Source: VXNE01 sp963668365 | Lineage (GTDB): Bacteria > Pseudomonadota > Gammaproteobacteria > Pseudomonadales > Azotimanducaceae | DNA: 64,000 nucleotides | Assembly (NCBI GenBank): GCA_963668365.1 | Contig: OY764266.1 | Span: 3,534,001 to 3,598,000 of the forward strand | Reading direction: 5' to 3' | Part shown: piece by piece, positions 9,455 to 18,666 of the stretch | Layout: each line of letters starts with the position of its first letter | Numbering within the stretch: the first letter of the stretch is position 1 | Notes under the pieces: model-generated | Database searches by the model: none | Told to the model about the DNA's origin: nothing | What the model saw: only the letters and a program-made list of their open reading frames with translations | Position numbers and translations under genes: made by a program

Positions 9455-10159
9455 TCAACCGTCGGCAGAGGACCCGGTCACGCCGGCATTTTCGCGCGAC
9501 CCATCCATTTTTCGCCACGGCGAATCGCCATCGACATAGAAAGGCACCGCCCGTTCGGGATCGAGCTTCGGTTTGTTCATGGACAACGTCCCCAACACGG
9601 CCGCGCGCAAAGGCTGCTCCCGACGCGACAGCAACCAGCCTTCGGGGACGGCCGGCAGGGCATCTTCCGGAACCAACGCGTCGAAATCTTCGCACTCAAG
9701 GCCCGTGGGCGAGAAACGATAGCGCGCCGCGTAGACCCAGCCGGTCCTCGAGCCGCGCGCCACGACGACGCCGTCCGCCGAGCCATTGCGGCGGCGAACC
9801 TGTTCCGCCGCCACTTCCGATGTCGGCACGGGGAGAACAGAAATTCCGGCCCCGAAAGCGATTCCCTGGGCAATCGCCGCGCCTATCCGCACCCCGGTAA
9901 ACGAGCCGGGTCCAGCGGAATAGGCAACGCCTTCAAGATCGCGCACGTCCAGGTCCCTGGCTGCGACTACCGCATCCACCATCTTGAGCACCAATGCGTT
10001 GTGCCGCCGGGGCGCGATTCGTGTAAGTTCCAACACTTCGCCTTCGCTGACGAGCGCCACCGAGCATGCTGATCCCGTGGTTTCCAATGCGAGAACGGTC
10101 CCGCCGACGGTCTCCGATTTCCCGGCCGGTTGCGTCGATTTCGACTCTTTCCTGATCAT
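9455..10159 (-). CDS. tsaB: tRNA threonylcarbamoyladenosine biosynthesis protein TsaB
   Basis: Partner of TsaD and TsaE in the t6A37 modification of tRNA. The ASKHA-type fold opens with VLALETTGSACSVALV and has the family motif GPGSFTGVRIG around residues 90-100. 234 residues match the family length. The start ATG at 10159 gives about 20 extra N-terminal residues compared with E. coli, but no later start codon precedes the first beta strand. The gene is divergent from moeA with only 6 bp between the two start codons, so the promoters must overlap the opposing coding sequences. Confidence 0.92.
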   Translation of the reverse strand: MIRKESKSTQPAGKSETVGGTVLALETTGSACSVALVSEGEVLELTRIAPRRHNALVLKMVDAVVAARDLDVRDLEGVAYSAGPGSFTGVRIGAAIAQGIAFGAGISVLPVPTSEVAAEQVRRRNGSADGVVVARGSRTGWVYAARYRFSPTGLECEDFDALVPEDALPAVPEGWLLSRREQPLRAAVLGTLSMNKPKLDPERAVPFYVDGDSPWRKMDGSRENAGVTGSSADG

Positions 10160-10165
10160 CGACCC

Positions 10166-11383
10166 ATGCTAAACGCTGACGACGCTCTCGCGAAACTGCT
10201 TGCCTCCGTCAAACCCGTAGAAGGCAGCGAAGCGGTGCCCGTCGCCGAAGCTCTCGACCGTATCACGGCAAACGAAGTGGCGGCGCCCGTCGATCTGCCG
10301 CCGTTCGACGCTTCCGCGATGGATGGGTATGCGGTCGCCGCCGCCGGCTTTGCCGGAGAGCCCCCGCACAAGGTCGATGTGGTCGGCGAAAGCCTCGCCG
10401 GCCATCCCGCGAGGGTGCGCGTTTCAGGCACGGATGCGGTGCGCATCTTTACCGGCGCACCGATTCCAGAAGGCACAGATTCCGTAGTTATCCAGGAAGA
10501 CACGCGACCAAATCCGGACGGCATAGAGTTCACGGAGACCCCCCGCCGGGGTGACAACGTCCGGCCGCGCGGACACGATGTCGCTCGCGGCACCCCCATC
10601 GCGCGCAAGGGCGACCGGCTCGACGCCTACCGGCTGAGTTGGCTCACGGCCTGCGGAATCGACCGCGTGGACGTCAAGCGGCGGGTCAACATCGCGATCT
10701 TCTCCACCGGCGACGAACTCGTCGATACAGGCAAGCCCCTGGGACCGGGACAGATCTACGACTCGAACCGGTTCGCCCTGACGCGGCTCATGTCGGATCA
10801 GCCGGTGCGGCTCACCGATCTCGGGTGTCTGCCGGACTCTCCCAAGGCGATCCGCGCCGCCCTCGAACAGGCTGCACGCAACTCCGACATGATCCTCACC
10901 AGTGGCGGCGTGTCCGTCGGAGATGCGGACTACGTCCGCGACATCGTCGAGGAGATCGGGCAGCTGGAGTTCTACAGGATCGCCTTGAAACCCGGCAAGC
11001 CACTGGCGGTTGGAAAGATCGGCGACGTCGACTTCTTCGGCCTGCCGGGCAATCCCATTTCGACCATCGTCACGTTCCTCCTGTTCGTCGTGCCTGCCAT
11101 CGCGGTCCGCTCGGGCGGACGGCATGCATCGCCATTGGAGTTCTCGGCGGTGCTCGCCGACGACATTGCCCACACGCCCGGACGGCGCGAATACCAGCGG
11201 GGAGTGGCGAAGAACGAGAACGGGGGCCTCGTCGTCCGCTCCACCGGCGACCAGAGCTCGAACCGGCTCGCGACTTTCGATGGGGCCAATTGCCTGATAC
11301 GGGTGCCGGAGGACCGGGGCGACCTCGCCGCCGGTGAGAAAGTCTCTATCGTGCTGTTGCGCGACAGGGGGCGTCTGTTCTAG
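10166..11383 (+). CDS. moeA: Molybdopterin molybdenumtransferase MoeA
   Basis: Inserts molybdate into adenylylated molybdopterin. The product is 405 residues from ATG 10166, near the usual 411. Visible motifs are PPFDASAMDGYAV near residue 45, IFTGAPIPEGTDSVV, the MoCF domain segments FSTGDELVDTG and TSGGVSVGDADYV, and KPGKPLAVG with GLPGNPIST. The stop codon TAG shares the palindrome CTAG (11380-11383) with the stop codon of convergent adk. An upstream in-frame GTG at 10130 would overlap tsaB and is less likely. Confidence 0.94.
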   Translation: MLNADDALAKLLASVKPVEGSEAVPVAEALDRITANEVAAPVDLPPFDASAMDGYAVAAAGFAGEPPHKVDVVGESLAGHPARVRVSGTDAVRIFTGAPIPEGTDSVVIQEDTRPNPDGIEFTETPRRGDNVRPRGHDVARGTPIARKGDRLDAYRLSWLTACGIDRVDVKRRVNIAIFSTGDELVDTGKPLGPGQIYDSNRFALTRLMSDQPVRLTDLGCLPDSPKAIRAALEQAARNSDMILTSGGVSVGDADYVRDIVEEIGQLEFYRIALKPGKPLAVGKIGDVDFFGLPGNPISTIVTFLLFVVPAIAVRSGGRHASPLEFSAVLADDIAHTPGRREYQRGVAKNENGGLVVRSTGDQSSNRLATFDGANCLIRVPEDRGDLAAGEKVSIVLLRDRGRLF

Positions 11384-12039
11384 CCCTGGGCGTTGCCCGC
11401 CAGCGCCTCGAGTATGTTCCGCCTGACATCGTCGACTTCGCCAGCGCCATCCACCACCCGATACGCAAGGGAAGTCGTTCGCGAAAGTTCCCGGTAGAAG
11501 TGGACCAGGGGTTCCGTCTGGCGCCGATACACGTCCAGGCGATCACGCACCGTGCCCTCTTCGTCGTCACCTCTTTGCGTCAGGGGCTCCCCGGTCTGGT
11601 CGTCCCTGTCGGCGACCCGAGGCGGATTGAACAGCACGTGATAGACACGGCCGCTCGGCTCGTGTACGCGCCGACCCGTGATACGCCGCACGACCTCGTC
11701 GTCGCCCAACTGCAACTCGATGACGCGGTCGATTTCGACGCCGGCCTCGAGCATCGCTTCGGCCTGGGGGATCGTGCGGGGAAACCCGTCGAACAGAAAA
11801 CCCGTTTCGCAGTCCGGCTGCGCGATTCGTTCCCTGACCAGTTCAATGACGATGTCGTCCGAGACAAGGTCGCCGCGTTCCATAATGGACTGGGCCATCC
11901 GGCCCAGTGCCGTCCCCGCCGCTATCGCCGCTCGCAACATGTCGCCGGTCGAAATCTGTGGTATGCCGCAGGTTTCGCAGATGAACTGCGCCTGTGTGCC
12001 TTTCCCGGCGCCGGGCGGTCCCAGCAGAATGAGCCTCAT
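11380..12039 (-). CDS. adk: Adenylate kinase
   Basis: Catalyses ATP + AMP = 2 ADP. The protein has 219 residues with P-loop GPPGAGKGTQ at 7-16, AMP-site segment ISTGDMLRAA, the DGFPRT motif, and a LID domain with GRRVHEPSGRVYHV. The LID is of the long type but lacks the four-cysteine zinc site. The ATG overlaps the stop of relA by 4 bp (ATGA), so adk is translated in tandem with relA, which is an unusual partner. The stop overlaps that of convergent moeA. Confidence 0.96.
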   Translation of the reverse strand: MRLILLGPPGAGKGTQAQFICETCGIPQISTGDMLRAAIAAGTALGRMAQSIMERGDLVSDDIVIELVRERIAQPDCETGFLFDGFPRTIPQAEAMLEAGVEIDRVIELQLGDDEVVRRITGRRVHEPSGRVYHVLFNPPRVADRDDQTGEPLTQRGDDEEGTVRDRLDVYRRQTEPLVHFYRELSRTTSLAYRVVDGAGEVDDVRRNILEALAGNAQG

Positions 12040-13979
12040 GACCGGCGCACGTCGCCCACACTCGGGATGCGTCGCAGCCGATCGACCGCCAGGGCGAGCT
12101 GCAACATGTCGCGCACGCGAAGACAGATCGATATGGCCGCGGACTCTTCCTGCGCATCGGCGCGCGCCACGGTGCTTACGACATCGATGTCCATCGCCGC
12201 GAGGACGGACGTGATGTCGCGCAGGAGGCCCTGGCGATCCTCACCCGTGATGTGAATCTCCTGGACCGATGCTGCCTCCTCCGGCTCCGGCGCCGCGGGC
12301 AATAGCGAGAGTTGCCTGTCCTCGACCCGGTTTTGTCCGATGAGGCGCACGAGATCGATGATCTGGCATTCCCCGACACCCACCGCCCGCCACAGTTCGT
12401 TCTCCGACGCGTAGCCGGCCTCCCGTGCCAGTTCGCTCGCGTCTACCGACAGGTCGAGGCGCCTGAGCGTATCGAGCAGCAAAGTGCGGCCAGCCGCCAC
12501 GTTGGACTCGACAACCTGCTCCCGGAACCAGGATTGGATCTTCATTCGCGCGCGCGCCGTCTTGACGAAGCCAAGCGCCGGATTCAGCCAATCCCGGCGC
12601 GGCTGTTCCGTCTTGTCGGTGATGATCTCGACGGTCTGACCCGTACTCAGCGGCGTATTCAGCGGCACCGGAAACCCGTCCACCCTGGCGCCAACGCATC
12701 GATGGCCTATTTCCGTGTGCACGCGGTAGGCGAAATCGACGGGCGTCGCGCCCTGGGTCAGGTCAAGAACATGCCCCTGCGGCGTCGCGACGTAGATTCG
12801 ATCGATCGATACCGGTTCCGTTTCCAGATCGGACAAGTCGGCGAGGTCCGCAACGTCGTCATGCCACTCCAACACGCGGCGCAGCCAGCTCATCTTGTCC
12901 GAATGCAATGACTGGCGGCGTTCATCCTTGTACTCCCAGTGCGCGCAGAGGCCGATCTCGGCCTGCCGGTGCATTTCCCTGGAACGAATCTGAACCTCAA
13001 GCACTCTCCCCTCCGGCCCCATGACCGCGGTGTGAATGGACCTGTAGCCGTTTTCCTTGGGATTGGCCACGTAGTCGTCGAACTCGCTCCCGATATGCGG
13101 CCACGCGGTATGGACGACCCCCAACGCCCCGTAGCAACGTTGCACATCGTCGACGATCACCCGAACCGCTTCGGCGTCATACACCTGGGACATGTCGATG
13201 CCCTTGCGACGCATCTTGCGCCAGATGCTGTAGATGTGCTTCGCGCGGCCGATCACCTCCGCCTCAATGCCGGCATCGGCCAGGCGGCGCTTGAGTTCCT
13301 TCACGATCTTGCCCACGCGCCGCTCGCGTTCCTGTCGACGGGCAGCGAGAGACGTGGCGATACGCTTGTACTCGCCGGGATGCAATTGTCGAAACGCCAA
13401 GTCTTCAAGCGCCCACTTGAGCTGCCAGACGCCAAGCCGTCCGGCGAGCGGAGCGAAGATCCTGAGGGCTTCGCGCGCAAGGCGACGAACCGTCTCCGGA
13501 TCCTGCGTCTTCGCCATGCGCAGGGCGATCACGCGTTCCGAGAGCTTGATGACCGCGACGCGCGGATCGTCGATCAGCGCCACCAGCAGATTCCGCACGT
13601 TGTCTACCTGGTTGCGCGCCTCGTTGCCGAGCATCGGCAGGTTGGACAACTGGTATTCGCTGGTGGATGCCATCCGCAACATGGCGTCCACCAGGTTGGC
13701 GACAGTGCCGCCCAGCGTTGCCTGAAGCGTCTCTTTCGACAGCGCATGCGTGCGCGCCATCTCGTATACGAGGCCCGTGGCCACCGCATCTGAATCGAGT
13801 TCAAGATCGACGAGGAGTTGCGCCAGATCGAAGCCGAACTGCCGGCAATCCTCGTCCTGGACCAGTTCTATCGCGGCGCGGATTTTCGGCCGATCACACT
13901 CGTTGAGACCTTCCTTCCAGGCGTCCACGTCGACGCGGCCAGTATCCTGCTGCGTGACATCGAGCCTGATCTGGACCAT
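12036..13979 (-). CDS. relA: (p)ppGpp synthetase RelA
   Basis: Ribosome-associated alarmone synthetase, 647 residues, somewhat shorter than the ~740 of E. coli RelA. The N-terminal hydrolase-like domain lacks the HD catalytic motif, so it should be inactive. The synthetase domain has YDAEAVRVIV, the EFDD signature (the acidic EXDD form typical of RelA, not the RXKD form of bifunctional SpoT) in the segment SEFDDYVANPKENGYRSIHT, and EVQIRSREMH. A TGS domain (VDFAYRVHTEIGHRC) and a C-terminal ACT domain (EIHITGEDRQGLLRDITSV) follow. MVQIR at the start matches known RelA N-termini. It overlaps adk downstream. Confidence 0.94.
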   Translation of the reverse strand: MVQIRLDVTQQDTGRVDVDAWKEGLNECDRPKIRAAIELVQDEDCRQFGFDLAQLLVDLELDSDAVATGLVYEMARTHALSKETLQATLGGTVANLVDAMLRMASTSEYQLSNLPMLGNEARNQVDNVRNLLVALIDDPRVAVIKLSERVIALRMAKTQDPETVRRLAREALRIFAPLAGRLGVWQLKWALEDLAFRQLHPGEYKRIATSLAARRQERERRVGKIVKELKRRLADAGIEAEVIGRAKHIYSIWRKMRRKGIDMSQVYDAEAVRVIVDDVQRCYGALGVVHTAWPHIGSEFDDYVANPKENGYRSIHTAVMGPEGRVLEVQIRSREMHRQAEIGLCAHWEYKDERRQSLHSDKMSWLRRVLEWHDDVADLADLSDLETEPVSIDRIYVATPQGHVLDLTQGATPVDFAYRVHTEIGHRCVGARVDGFPVPLNTPLSTGQTVEIITDKTEQPRRDWLNPALGFVKTARARMKIQSWFREQVVESNVAAGRTLLLDTLRRLDLSVDASELAREAGYASENELWRAVGVGECQIIDLVRLIGQNRVEDRQLSLLPAAPEPEEAASVQEIHITGEDRQGLLRDITSVLAAMDIDVVSTVARADAQEESAAISICLRVRDMLQLALAVDRLRRIPSVGDVRRS

Positions 13980-14070
13980 CGAGGAGGGGTTCTCTCGTCA
14001 AAGCCGTCGCACACGGCCGAACCGCTTCAACATATCAAAAAGGAGAGGATTCTTCTCGCGGCGGGGGCCG

Positions 14071-14763
14071 CTATTGGCCTCGAAACAGTTCGCGAGAGGC
14101 CAGGGGACGCGGGCCGAGATGCGGCCTCAGTGCGCGGCGCAGAATGATTTTTGCCGCGCGGCGGACATCCGTCGCCTGGTAGCGGTCGCGGGCGATCTCC
14201 TTCAACACCCGCCCCGGAAAGGTGTCCCGGTGCGCCGTGCCGACGGCCCGGAAGCCCTCGCCCTCCGCGAAGACATAGGCGCGGTCATCCACCATCGCCT
14301 CGCCCGAGACGCTTTCGATATCGAAAGTCGGCGCATAGCCAAGTTCGAACAGCAAACGCTTCTCGAATACCCGCAGCGGCGGCTCGAGGTCCGCCTCGGT
14401 TGCGAGTCGCTCCAACGCAACCTGGTAGGCCCGGAACAGGTTCGGGACCGCCTCGGCCGGACGCAATGAACGGACCAGGAGTTCGTTGACATACATGCCC
14501 GCGAACAGCGCCCGGCCGGTGAGATGCCACCGATGCACCACCTCCCGGGCGGTCACGGTGGCCAGCGATCCTCTTCCCCGCCATCCGATCTCCAGCAGGC
14601 AGAAAGACTCGATCGGCTGCGGACGCCGTCCGCCCCGAACACCGCGCACAACACCCGCCACGCGGCCATGCTCCGCTGTCAACAGTTCGACTATGGCGCT
14701 GGTTTCCCTGTACGCGCGAGCGTGCAGCAGGCAGGCGGGCTGACGTAGAACGGTCGCCGTCAT
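14071..14763 (-). CDS. recO: DNA repair protein RecO
   Basis: RecFOR-pathway mediator that loads RecA on SSB-coated DNA. The protein has 230 residues, with an N-terminal OB fold (ACLLHARAYRETSAIVELLT, GRVAGVVRGVRG) followed by the helical domain. The cysteines of the zinc finger found in some RecO proteins are not present. The ATG at 14763 overlaps the stop of era (ATGA). It is the last gene of the rpoE-to-recO gene string; pdxJ, which often follows in related bacteria, is absent and relA begins 91 bp further on. Confidence 0.93.
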   Translation of the reverse strand: MTATVLRQPACLLHARAYRETSAIVELLTAEHGRVAGVVRGVRGGRRPQPIESFCLLEIGWRGRGSLATVTAREVVHRWHLTGRALFAGMYVNELLVRSLRPAEAVPNLFRAYQVALERLATEADLEPPLRVFEKRLLFELGYAPTFDIESVSGEAMVDDRAYVFAEGEGFRAVGTAHRDTFPGRVLKEIARDRYQATDVRRAAKIILRRALRPHLGPRPLASRELFRGQ

Positions 14764-15647
14764 CGGTAGCCGAGCGTTGCCAGCGCGCGGGTGTCATCGG
14801 TCCAGCCCCTGCGAACCTTCACCCACGTTCGGAGCATGACACGCTGGCCCAGCAGTGTTTCGATGTCGGCACGGGCATCCTGGCCGATGGACTTCAGCCG
14901 AGACCCGCCGCGACCGATCACTATGCCTTTCTGACTCGCGCGCTCAACGTAGATCACCGCGTCCACTTCGGCCAGGTGAGGCTTGGTCGTGAATCGCTCG
15001 ACCGCCACCGTTGCGCGGTGAGGAATCTCCGCGCCCAGCCGCCGCACGATCTTTTCCCGAACGATTTCCCCGAGGAAGAACTCCGTCGGTCGATCCGTCA
15101 CATCGCCCCGGGCGAACAGGTGCTCTCCCTCCGGCAGCAGCCCGGACACCTCCTTCCACAGCGCGTCCAGTCCCTCCCCCTTGAGCGCCGAGATCGGCAC
15201 GATGGCCCGGAAGTCGTAACGTGCGCGCACATCGTCGATCATCGGCAGCAGCGTGCGCCGGTCGCGCAGGCGATCGATCTTGTTGATCGCGCAAACGCAC
15301 GCGCACTGCGCCTCCCCGACCCGCCGCAGCGCGAGTTCGTCTCCCGGCATCCAGCGCCGCGCCTCGGTCAACAACACCACGACATCCGACCCCCGAATCG
15401 CGCTGGACGCCTGCCCGGACATGTAGCGGTTCATGGCCCGCCGGCCCGGCCTGTGAATGCCGGGCGTATCGAGAAAGATCGTCTGCGTCTCGCCCCGCGT
15501 TTCGACCCCCAGCAGGCTGTGACGCGTGGTCTGCGGCTTTCGCGCCGTGATGCTGAGCTTTCGTCCCAGCAGGTGGTTGAGGAGCGTCGACTTGCCAACA
15601 TTCGGCCGTCCGGCCAATGCCACGAACCCGCAACGCGTCGCAGTCAT
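14760..15647 (-). CDS. era: GTPase Era
   Basis: Essential GTPase in 30S subunit maturation, binding the 3' end of 16S rRNA. 295 residues from ATG 15647, with G1 GRPNVGKSTLLN, G2/switch region KPQTTRHSLLG, G3 DTPGIHRPG, G4 NKID and a C-terminal KH domain with IVIGRGGSRLKSIGQDAR. The frame stays open upstream through rnc, but the conserved start is MTATRCGFVALAGRPNVG. It overlaps rnc upstream and recO downstream by 4 bp each, so translation of the three is coupled. Confidence 0.95.
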   Translation of the reverse strand: MTATRCGFVALAGRPNVGKSTLLNHLLGRKLSITARKPQTTRHSLLGVETRGETQTIFLDTPGIHRPGRRAMNRYMSGQASSAIRGSDVVVLLTEARRWMPGDELALRRVGEAQCACVCAINKIDRLRDRRTLLPMIDDVRARYDFRAIVPISALKGEGLDALWKEVSGLLPEGEHLFARGDVTDRPTEFFLGEIVREKIVRRLGAEIPHRATVAVERFTTKPHLAEVDAVIYVERASQKGIVIGRGGSRLKSIGQDARADIETLLGQRVMLRTWVKVRRGWTDDTRALATLGYR

Positions 15648-16321
15648 GCGGTTTGGTCGAGGCGCCCGAGCACATCCAGGGCGGCGCGCATCTCCGCCTC
15701 CTTGCGCGAACGCCCCGAGCCGGTGCCCGCGAGGTCGAGCGCATCGACGCTGCAACGCACAACGAATCTTGGCGCATGGTCCGCGCCCTCGACGCGCATC
15801 ACTTCGTATTGCGGCAGCGCCATCCCGCGGCTCTGGGCCAGTTCCTGCAGCAGGCTCTTCGCATCCTTCCTGACGACGCCGTCGAGATCGCGAAACCGCT
15901 CGCCGAACAGTGTATCCACCACGGTCGTCGCCGCCTCGACCCCGCCATCCACGGTTACCGCGCCGAGCAGGGCTTCCAGCGCGTCGGCCAGCAGCGAGGG
16001 CTGATTGCGGAGGCCACGCCCGCGCTCCCCCAGGCCCAGGCGCAGATTGCGTCCGATGTCGAGTTCGCGGGCAATCTCGGAAAGCGTCTCCTTCCTGATA
16101 AGGCTGACGCGCATCAGGGTCAGTTCCTGCTCGCTGGCATGCGGGTGACTTTCGTAAAGGCACCTCGCCACCACGCATCCGAGCACGGCATCGCCGAGAA
16201 ACTCCAGGCGTTCGTAGTTGTCCGAGCCGCCGCTCCTGTGCGTAAGCGCCCGGACAAGGAGATTTCGGTCGGCGAAAGCGTGCCCGATGGCGGTCTCGAG
16301 GCGGGCCAATCCATCGCTCAC
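15644..16321 (-). CDS. rnc: Ribonuclease III
   Basis: Double-strand-specific endoribonuclease that processes rRNA precursors and mRNAs. 225 residues, with the RNase III signature ERLEFLGDAVLG near 37-48 and the second acidic site in ADALEALLGAV. A C-terminal double-stranded RNA-binding domain ends in GRSRKEAEMRAALDVL. The start is GTG at 16321, three bases after the lepA stop. In most gammaproteobacteria lepB lies between lepA and rnc; here there is no room for it. Confidence 0.95.
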   Translation of the reverse strand: MSDGLARLETAIGHAFADRNLLVRALTHRSGGSDNYERLEFLGDAVLGCVVARCLYESHPHASEQELTLMRVSLIRKETLSEIARELDIGRNLRLGLGERGRGLRNQPSLLADALEALLGAVTVDGGVEAATTVVDTLFGERFRDLDGVVRKDAKSLLQELAQSRGMALPQYEVMRVEGADHAPRFVVRCSVDALDLAGTGSGRSRKEAEMRAALDVLGRLDQTA

Positions 16322-16324
16322 GGA

Positions 16325-18124
16325 TCAGCGATCCATCTTGAGGACCGCGAAGAACGCTTCTTGCGGTATGTGCACGCTGCCGAGCTGTTTCATGCGCCGC
16401 TTGCCCGCGCGCTGTTTCTCAAGCAGCTTCCTTTTTCGCGTCACGTCGCCGCCGTAGCACTTGGCCGTGACGTTCTTCCGCAGCGCCTTGACGTTGACCC
16501 TGCCGATGATCTGGTTGCCGATCGCCGCCTGGATCCCCACATCGAACATCTGACGCGGGATCAGCTCCTTCATCTTGCGGATGAGATCGCGTCCCTGCGC
16601 CTCGGCCTGTTCCCGGTGCACGATCATTGCGAGCGCATCGATACGGTCGCCGTTGATGAGCACATCGAGCTTGACCAGCGGCGCCGCTTCGAAGCGCACG
16701 AAACCGTAGTCCAGCGAGGCGAATCCCCGGCTCACCGACTTCAATCGGTCGAAGAAGTCCATCACCACTTCCGACAGCGGCAGTTCGTACGTGAGGGCCA
16801 CCTGGCCGCCGGAAAACTGGGCGCTTCGCTGGACGCCCCGTCGCGCCACGCAAAGACTGATCACATTGCCAAGGTATGTTTGAGGCACGAGTATCTGCGC
16901 CTGGGCGATGGGTTCGCGCAGTTCGGCGATCTGCGCGGGTTCCGGCAAGCGCGATGGGTTGTCGACCTCGAGAATCCGGCCGTCCCTGGTGGCAACCTGG
17001 TGCACCACTGTCGGCGCCGACGTGACGAGGTCGAGGCCGTATTCCCGCTCCAGCCGCTCCTGCACGATCTCCATGTGCAGCATGCCGAGGAATCCGCAGC
17101 GGAAGCCGAAGCCGAGGGCGGCGGAAGTCTCCGGTTCAAAGAAGAGCGCCGCGTCGTTCAGCGTCAGCTTCGCCAATGCGTCGCGAAAACTCTCGAAGTC
17201 GTCGGACGAGACGGGGAACATGCCCGCGTAGACCTGCGGCTTGGCCCGGGCGAAACCCGGAAGTGCGGCGACGTCCGCTTGCCTGGCGGCCACCAGGGTG
17301 TCTCCCACCGGCGCGCCCTGTATCTGCTTGATGCCGGCAACCACGTAGCCGACATCGCCCGCCGACAGCGCCTCGCAGGTCTCGCGCTTCGGCGTGAAGC
17401 GTCCAACGTCATCGACCACGTGAACGCGTCCCACCGACTTCGCCAGGATCCTGTCGCCTTTCTTTACCGTGCCCTGGACGACGCGCACCAACGACACGAC
17501 ACCGAGATAGTTGTCGAACCAGGAGTCGACGACGAGGGCTTGCAACGGCCCCTCCGGATCGCCTTCGGGCGCGGGGATGTCGGTCACCAGCCGCTCCAGC
17601 AGACCTTCCACTCCGGTTCCGGTCTTCGCGCTCACGAGCAACGCATCGGTGGCATCCAGACCGATGATGTCCTCGATCTCCGCGCGCACGCGATCAGGAT
17701 CGGACTGCGGAAGGTCCACCTTGTTCAGCACCGGCAGCACCTCGATGCCCTGATCGATCGCGGTATAGCAGTTGGCCACCGACTGCGCCTCGACGCCCTG
17801 GGCGGCGTCGACCACCAGGAGCGCGCCTTCGCAGGCGGCGAGGGAACGCGAAACCTCGTAGCTGAAATCCACATGACCGGGAGTGTCAATAAAGTTGAGC
17901 TGGTACGACTGGCCGTCGCGGGCCGCGTAGCGCAGCGTGACGCTCTGGGCCTTGATCGTGATGCCCCGCTCGCGCTCGAGATCCATGGAGTCGAGGACCT
18001 GCTCGGCCATCTCCCGCTCCGGCAGGCCGCCGCAGAGCTGTATCAACCTGTCGGAAAGCGTCGACTTTCCGTGGTCGATGTGCGCGATGATTGAGAAGTT
18101 TCGGATGTGGTCGATGACCGGCAA
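16325..18124 (-). CDS. lepA: Elongation factor 4 (LepA)
   Basis: Translational GTPase that acts on stalled or initiating ribosomes. 599 residues, the standard length. G1 AHIDHGKSTLSDRL, the EF4 switch segment ERERGITIKAQSV, G3 DTPGHVDF and G4 NKVDLP are all visible, and the unique C-terminal domain ends with KRRMKQLGSVHIPQEAF. It lies 34 bp after rseC and 3 bp before rnc on the same strand. A long open frame on the opposite strand here is a codon-bias artefact. Confidence 0.97.
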   Translation of the reverse strand: MPVIDHIRNFSIIAHIDHGKSTLSDRLIQLCGGLPEREMAEQVLDSMDLERERGITIKAQSVTLRYAARDGQSYQLNFIDTPGHVDFSYEVSRSLAACEGALLVVDAAQGVEAQSVANCYTAIDQGIEVLPVLNKVDLPQSDPDRVRAEIEDIIGLDATDALLVSAKTGTGVEGLLERLVTDIPAPEGDPEGPLQALVVDSWFDNYLGVVSLVRVVQGTVKKGDRILAKSVGRVHVVDDVGRFTPKRETCEALSAGDVGYVVAGIKQIQGAPVGDTLVAARQADVAALPGFARAKPQVYAGMFPVSSDDFESFRDALAKLTLNDAALFFEPETSAALGFGFRCGFLGMLHMEIVQERLEREYGLDLVTSAPTVVHQVATRDGRILEVDNPSRLPEPAQIAELREPIAQAQILVPQTYLGNVISLCVARRGVQRSAQFSGGQVALTYELPLSEVVMDFFDRLKSVSRGFASLDYGFVRFEAAPLVKLDVLINGDRIDALAMIVHREQAEAQGRDLIRKMKELIPRQMFDVGIQAAIGNQIIGRVNVKALRKNVTAKCYGGDVTRKRKLLEKQRAGKRRMKQLGSVHIPQEAFFAVLKMDR

Positions 18125-18158
18125 CGCATTAGGCCGTCACGCAGAACGCGGTCGAATT

Positions 18159-18611
18159 TTACCTGTTCTCGCTTCCGCCGGCACGGCCATTGCCTGCTGG
18201 CTGCGCCCGCCGGGCACGAATCTCCACCAGGACCGGATCCACCCAGTCGTCCAGGCCGGCGCGCCGGGCGATGAGCAACGCCAGCGCGCCACCGCCACAG
18301 AGTCCCGCTACGGCACCCGCGAATGCCGCGCCCCATAGCAACTGCGCCGCAGCCGCGGCCACCAGCACGAAGACCACGGGGAGGCCGAATACGACTGCGG
18401 CGGCCCGCGAAACGCCCGCGCGCGGGACACCGACCAATACGCAGTCGCCGGTCATGACGCCTCTCCCGGCAACCGGGATCTCACGGGGAAAAGCGAACCC
18501 TACGCCGCACCGCCACCGCATGTCAGCGCCGTCAGCACCCGTCGCCGGGCAAATGGCGCAATGGTCGCGCCTCAAGGCGACCCGGCAGGCGCCGTCCTCC
18601 GCCGAGACCAC
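18159..18611 (-). CDS. rseC: RseC/MucC-family envelope-stress regulator
   Basis: Small inner-membrane protein of the sigma-E operon. After a soluble N-terminal domain (VVSAEDGACRVALRRDHCAI) there are two hydrophobic helices around residues 65-110 and a basic tail. The first standard start is GTG 18611, giving 150 residues. Family members normally begin with MI a few residues earlier, and an in-frame CTG-ATC at 18632 would supply exactly that, with no ATG/GTG/TTG in between. The N-terminal cysteine cluster of the family is reduced to a C-x2-C pair. Position between rseB and lepA supports the call. Confidence 0.8.
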   Translation of the reverse strand: MVSAEDGACRVALRRDHCAICPATGADGADMRWRCGVGFAFPREIPVAGRGVMTGDCVLVGVPRAGVSRAAAVVFGLPVVFVLVAAAAAQLLWGAAFAGAVAGLCGGGALALLIARRAGLDDWVDPVLVEIRARRAQPAGNGRAGGSENR

Positions 18612-18666
18612 TGTTCCGCCGCGCAGGATCAGCCGGCCAGGATCACCGGAGACCGGACGGCCCGTA

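Noticed and set aside
9024..9900. Plus-strand frames opposite rsmJ and tsaB
   Set aside because: No domain or ribosome site, and the minus-strand genes have complete motifs.
15617..18094. Very long plus-strand open frame opposite lepA and rnc
   Set aside because: It mirrors codon bias of GC-rich genes on the other strand, has no recognisable domain, and lies fully inside well-identified lepA/rnc.
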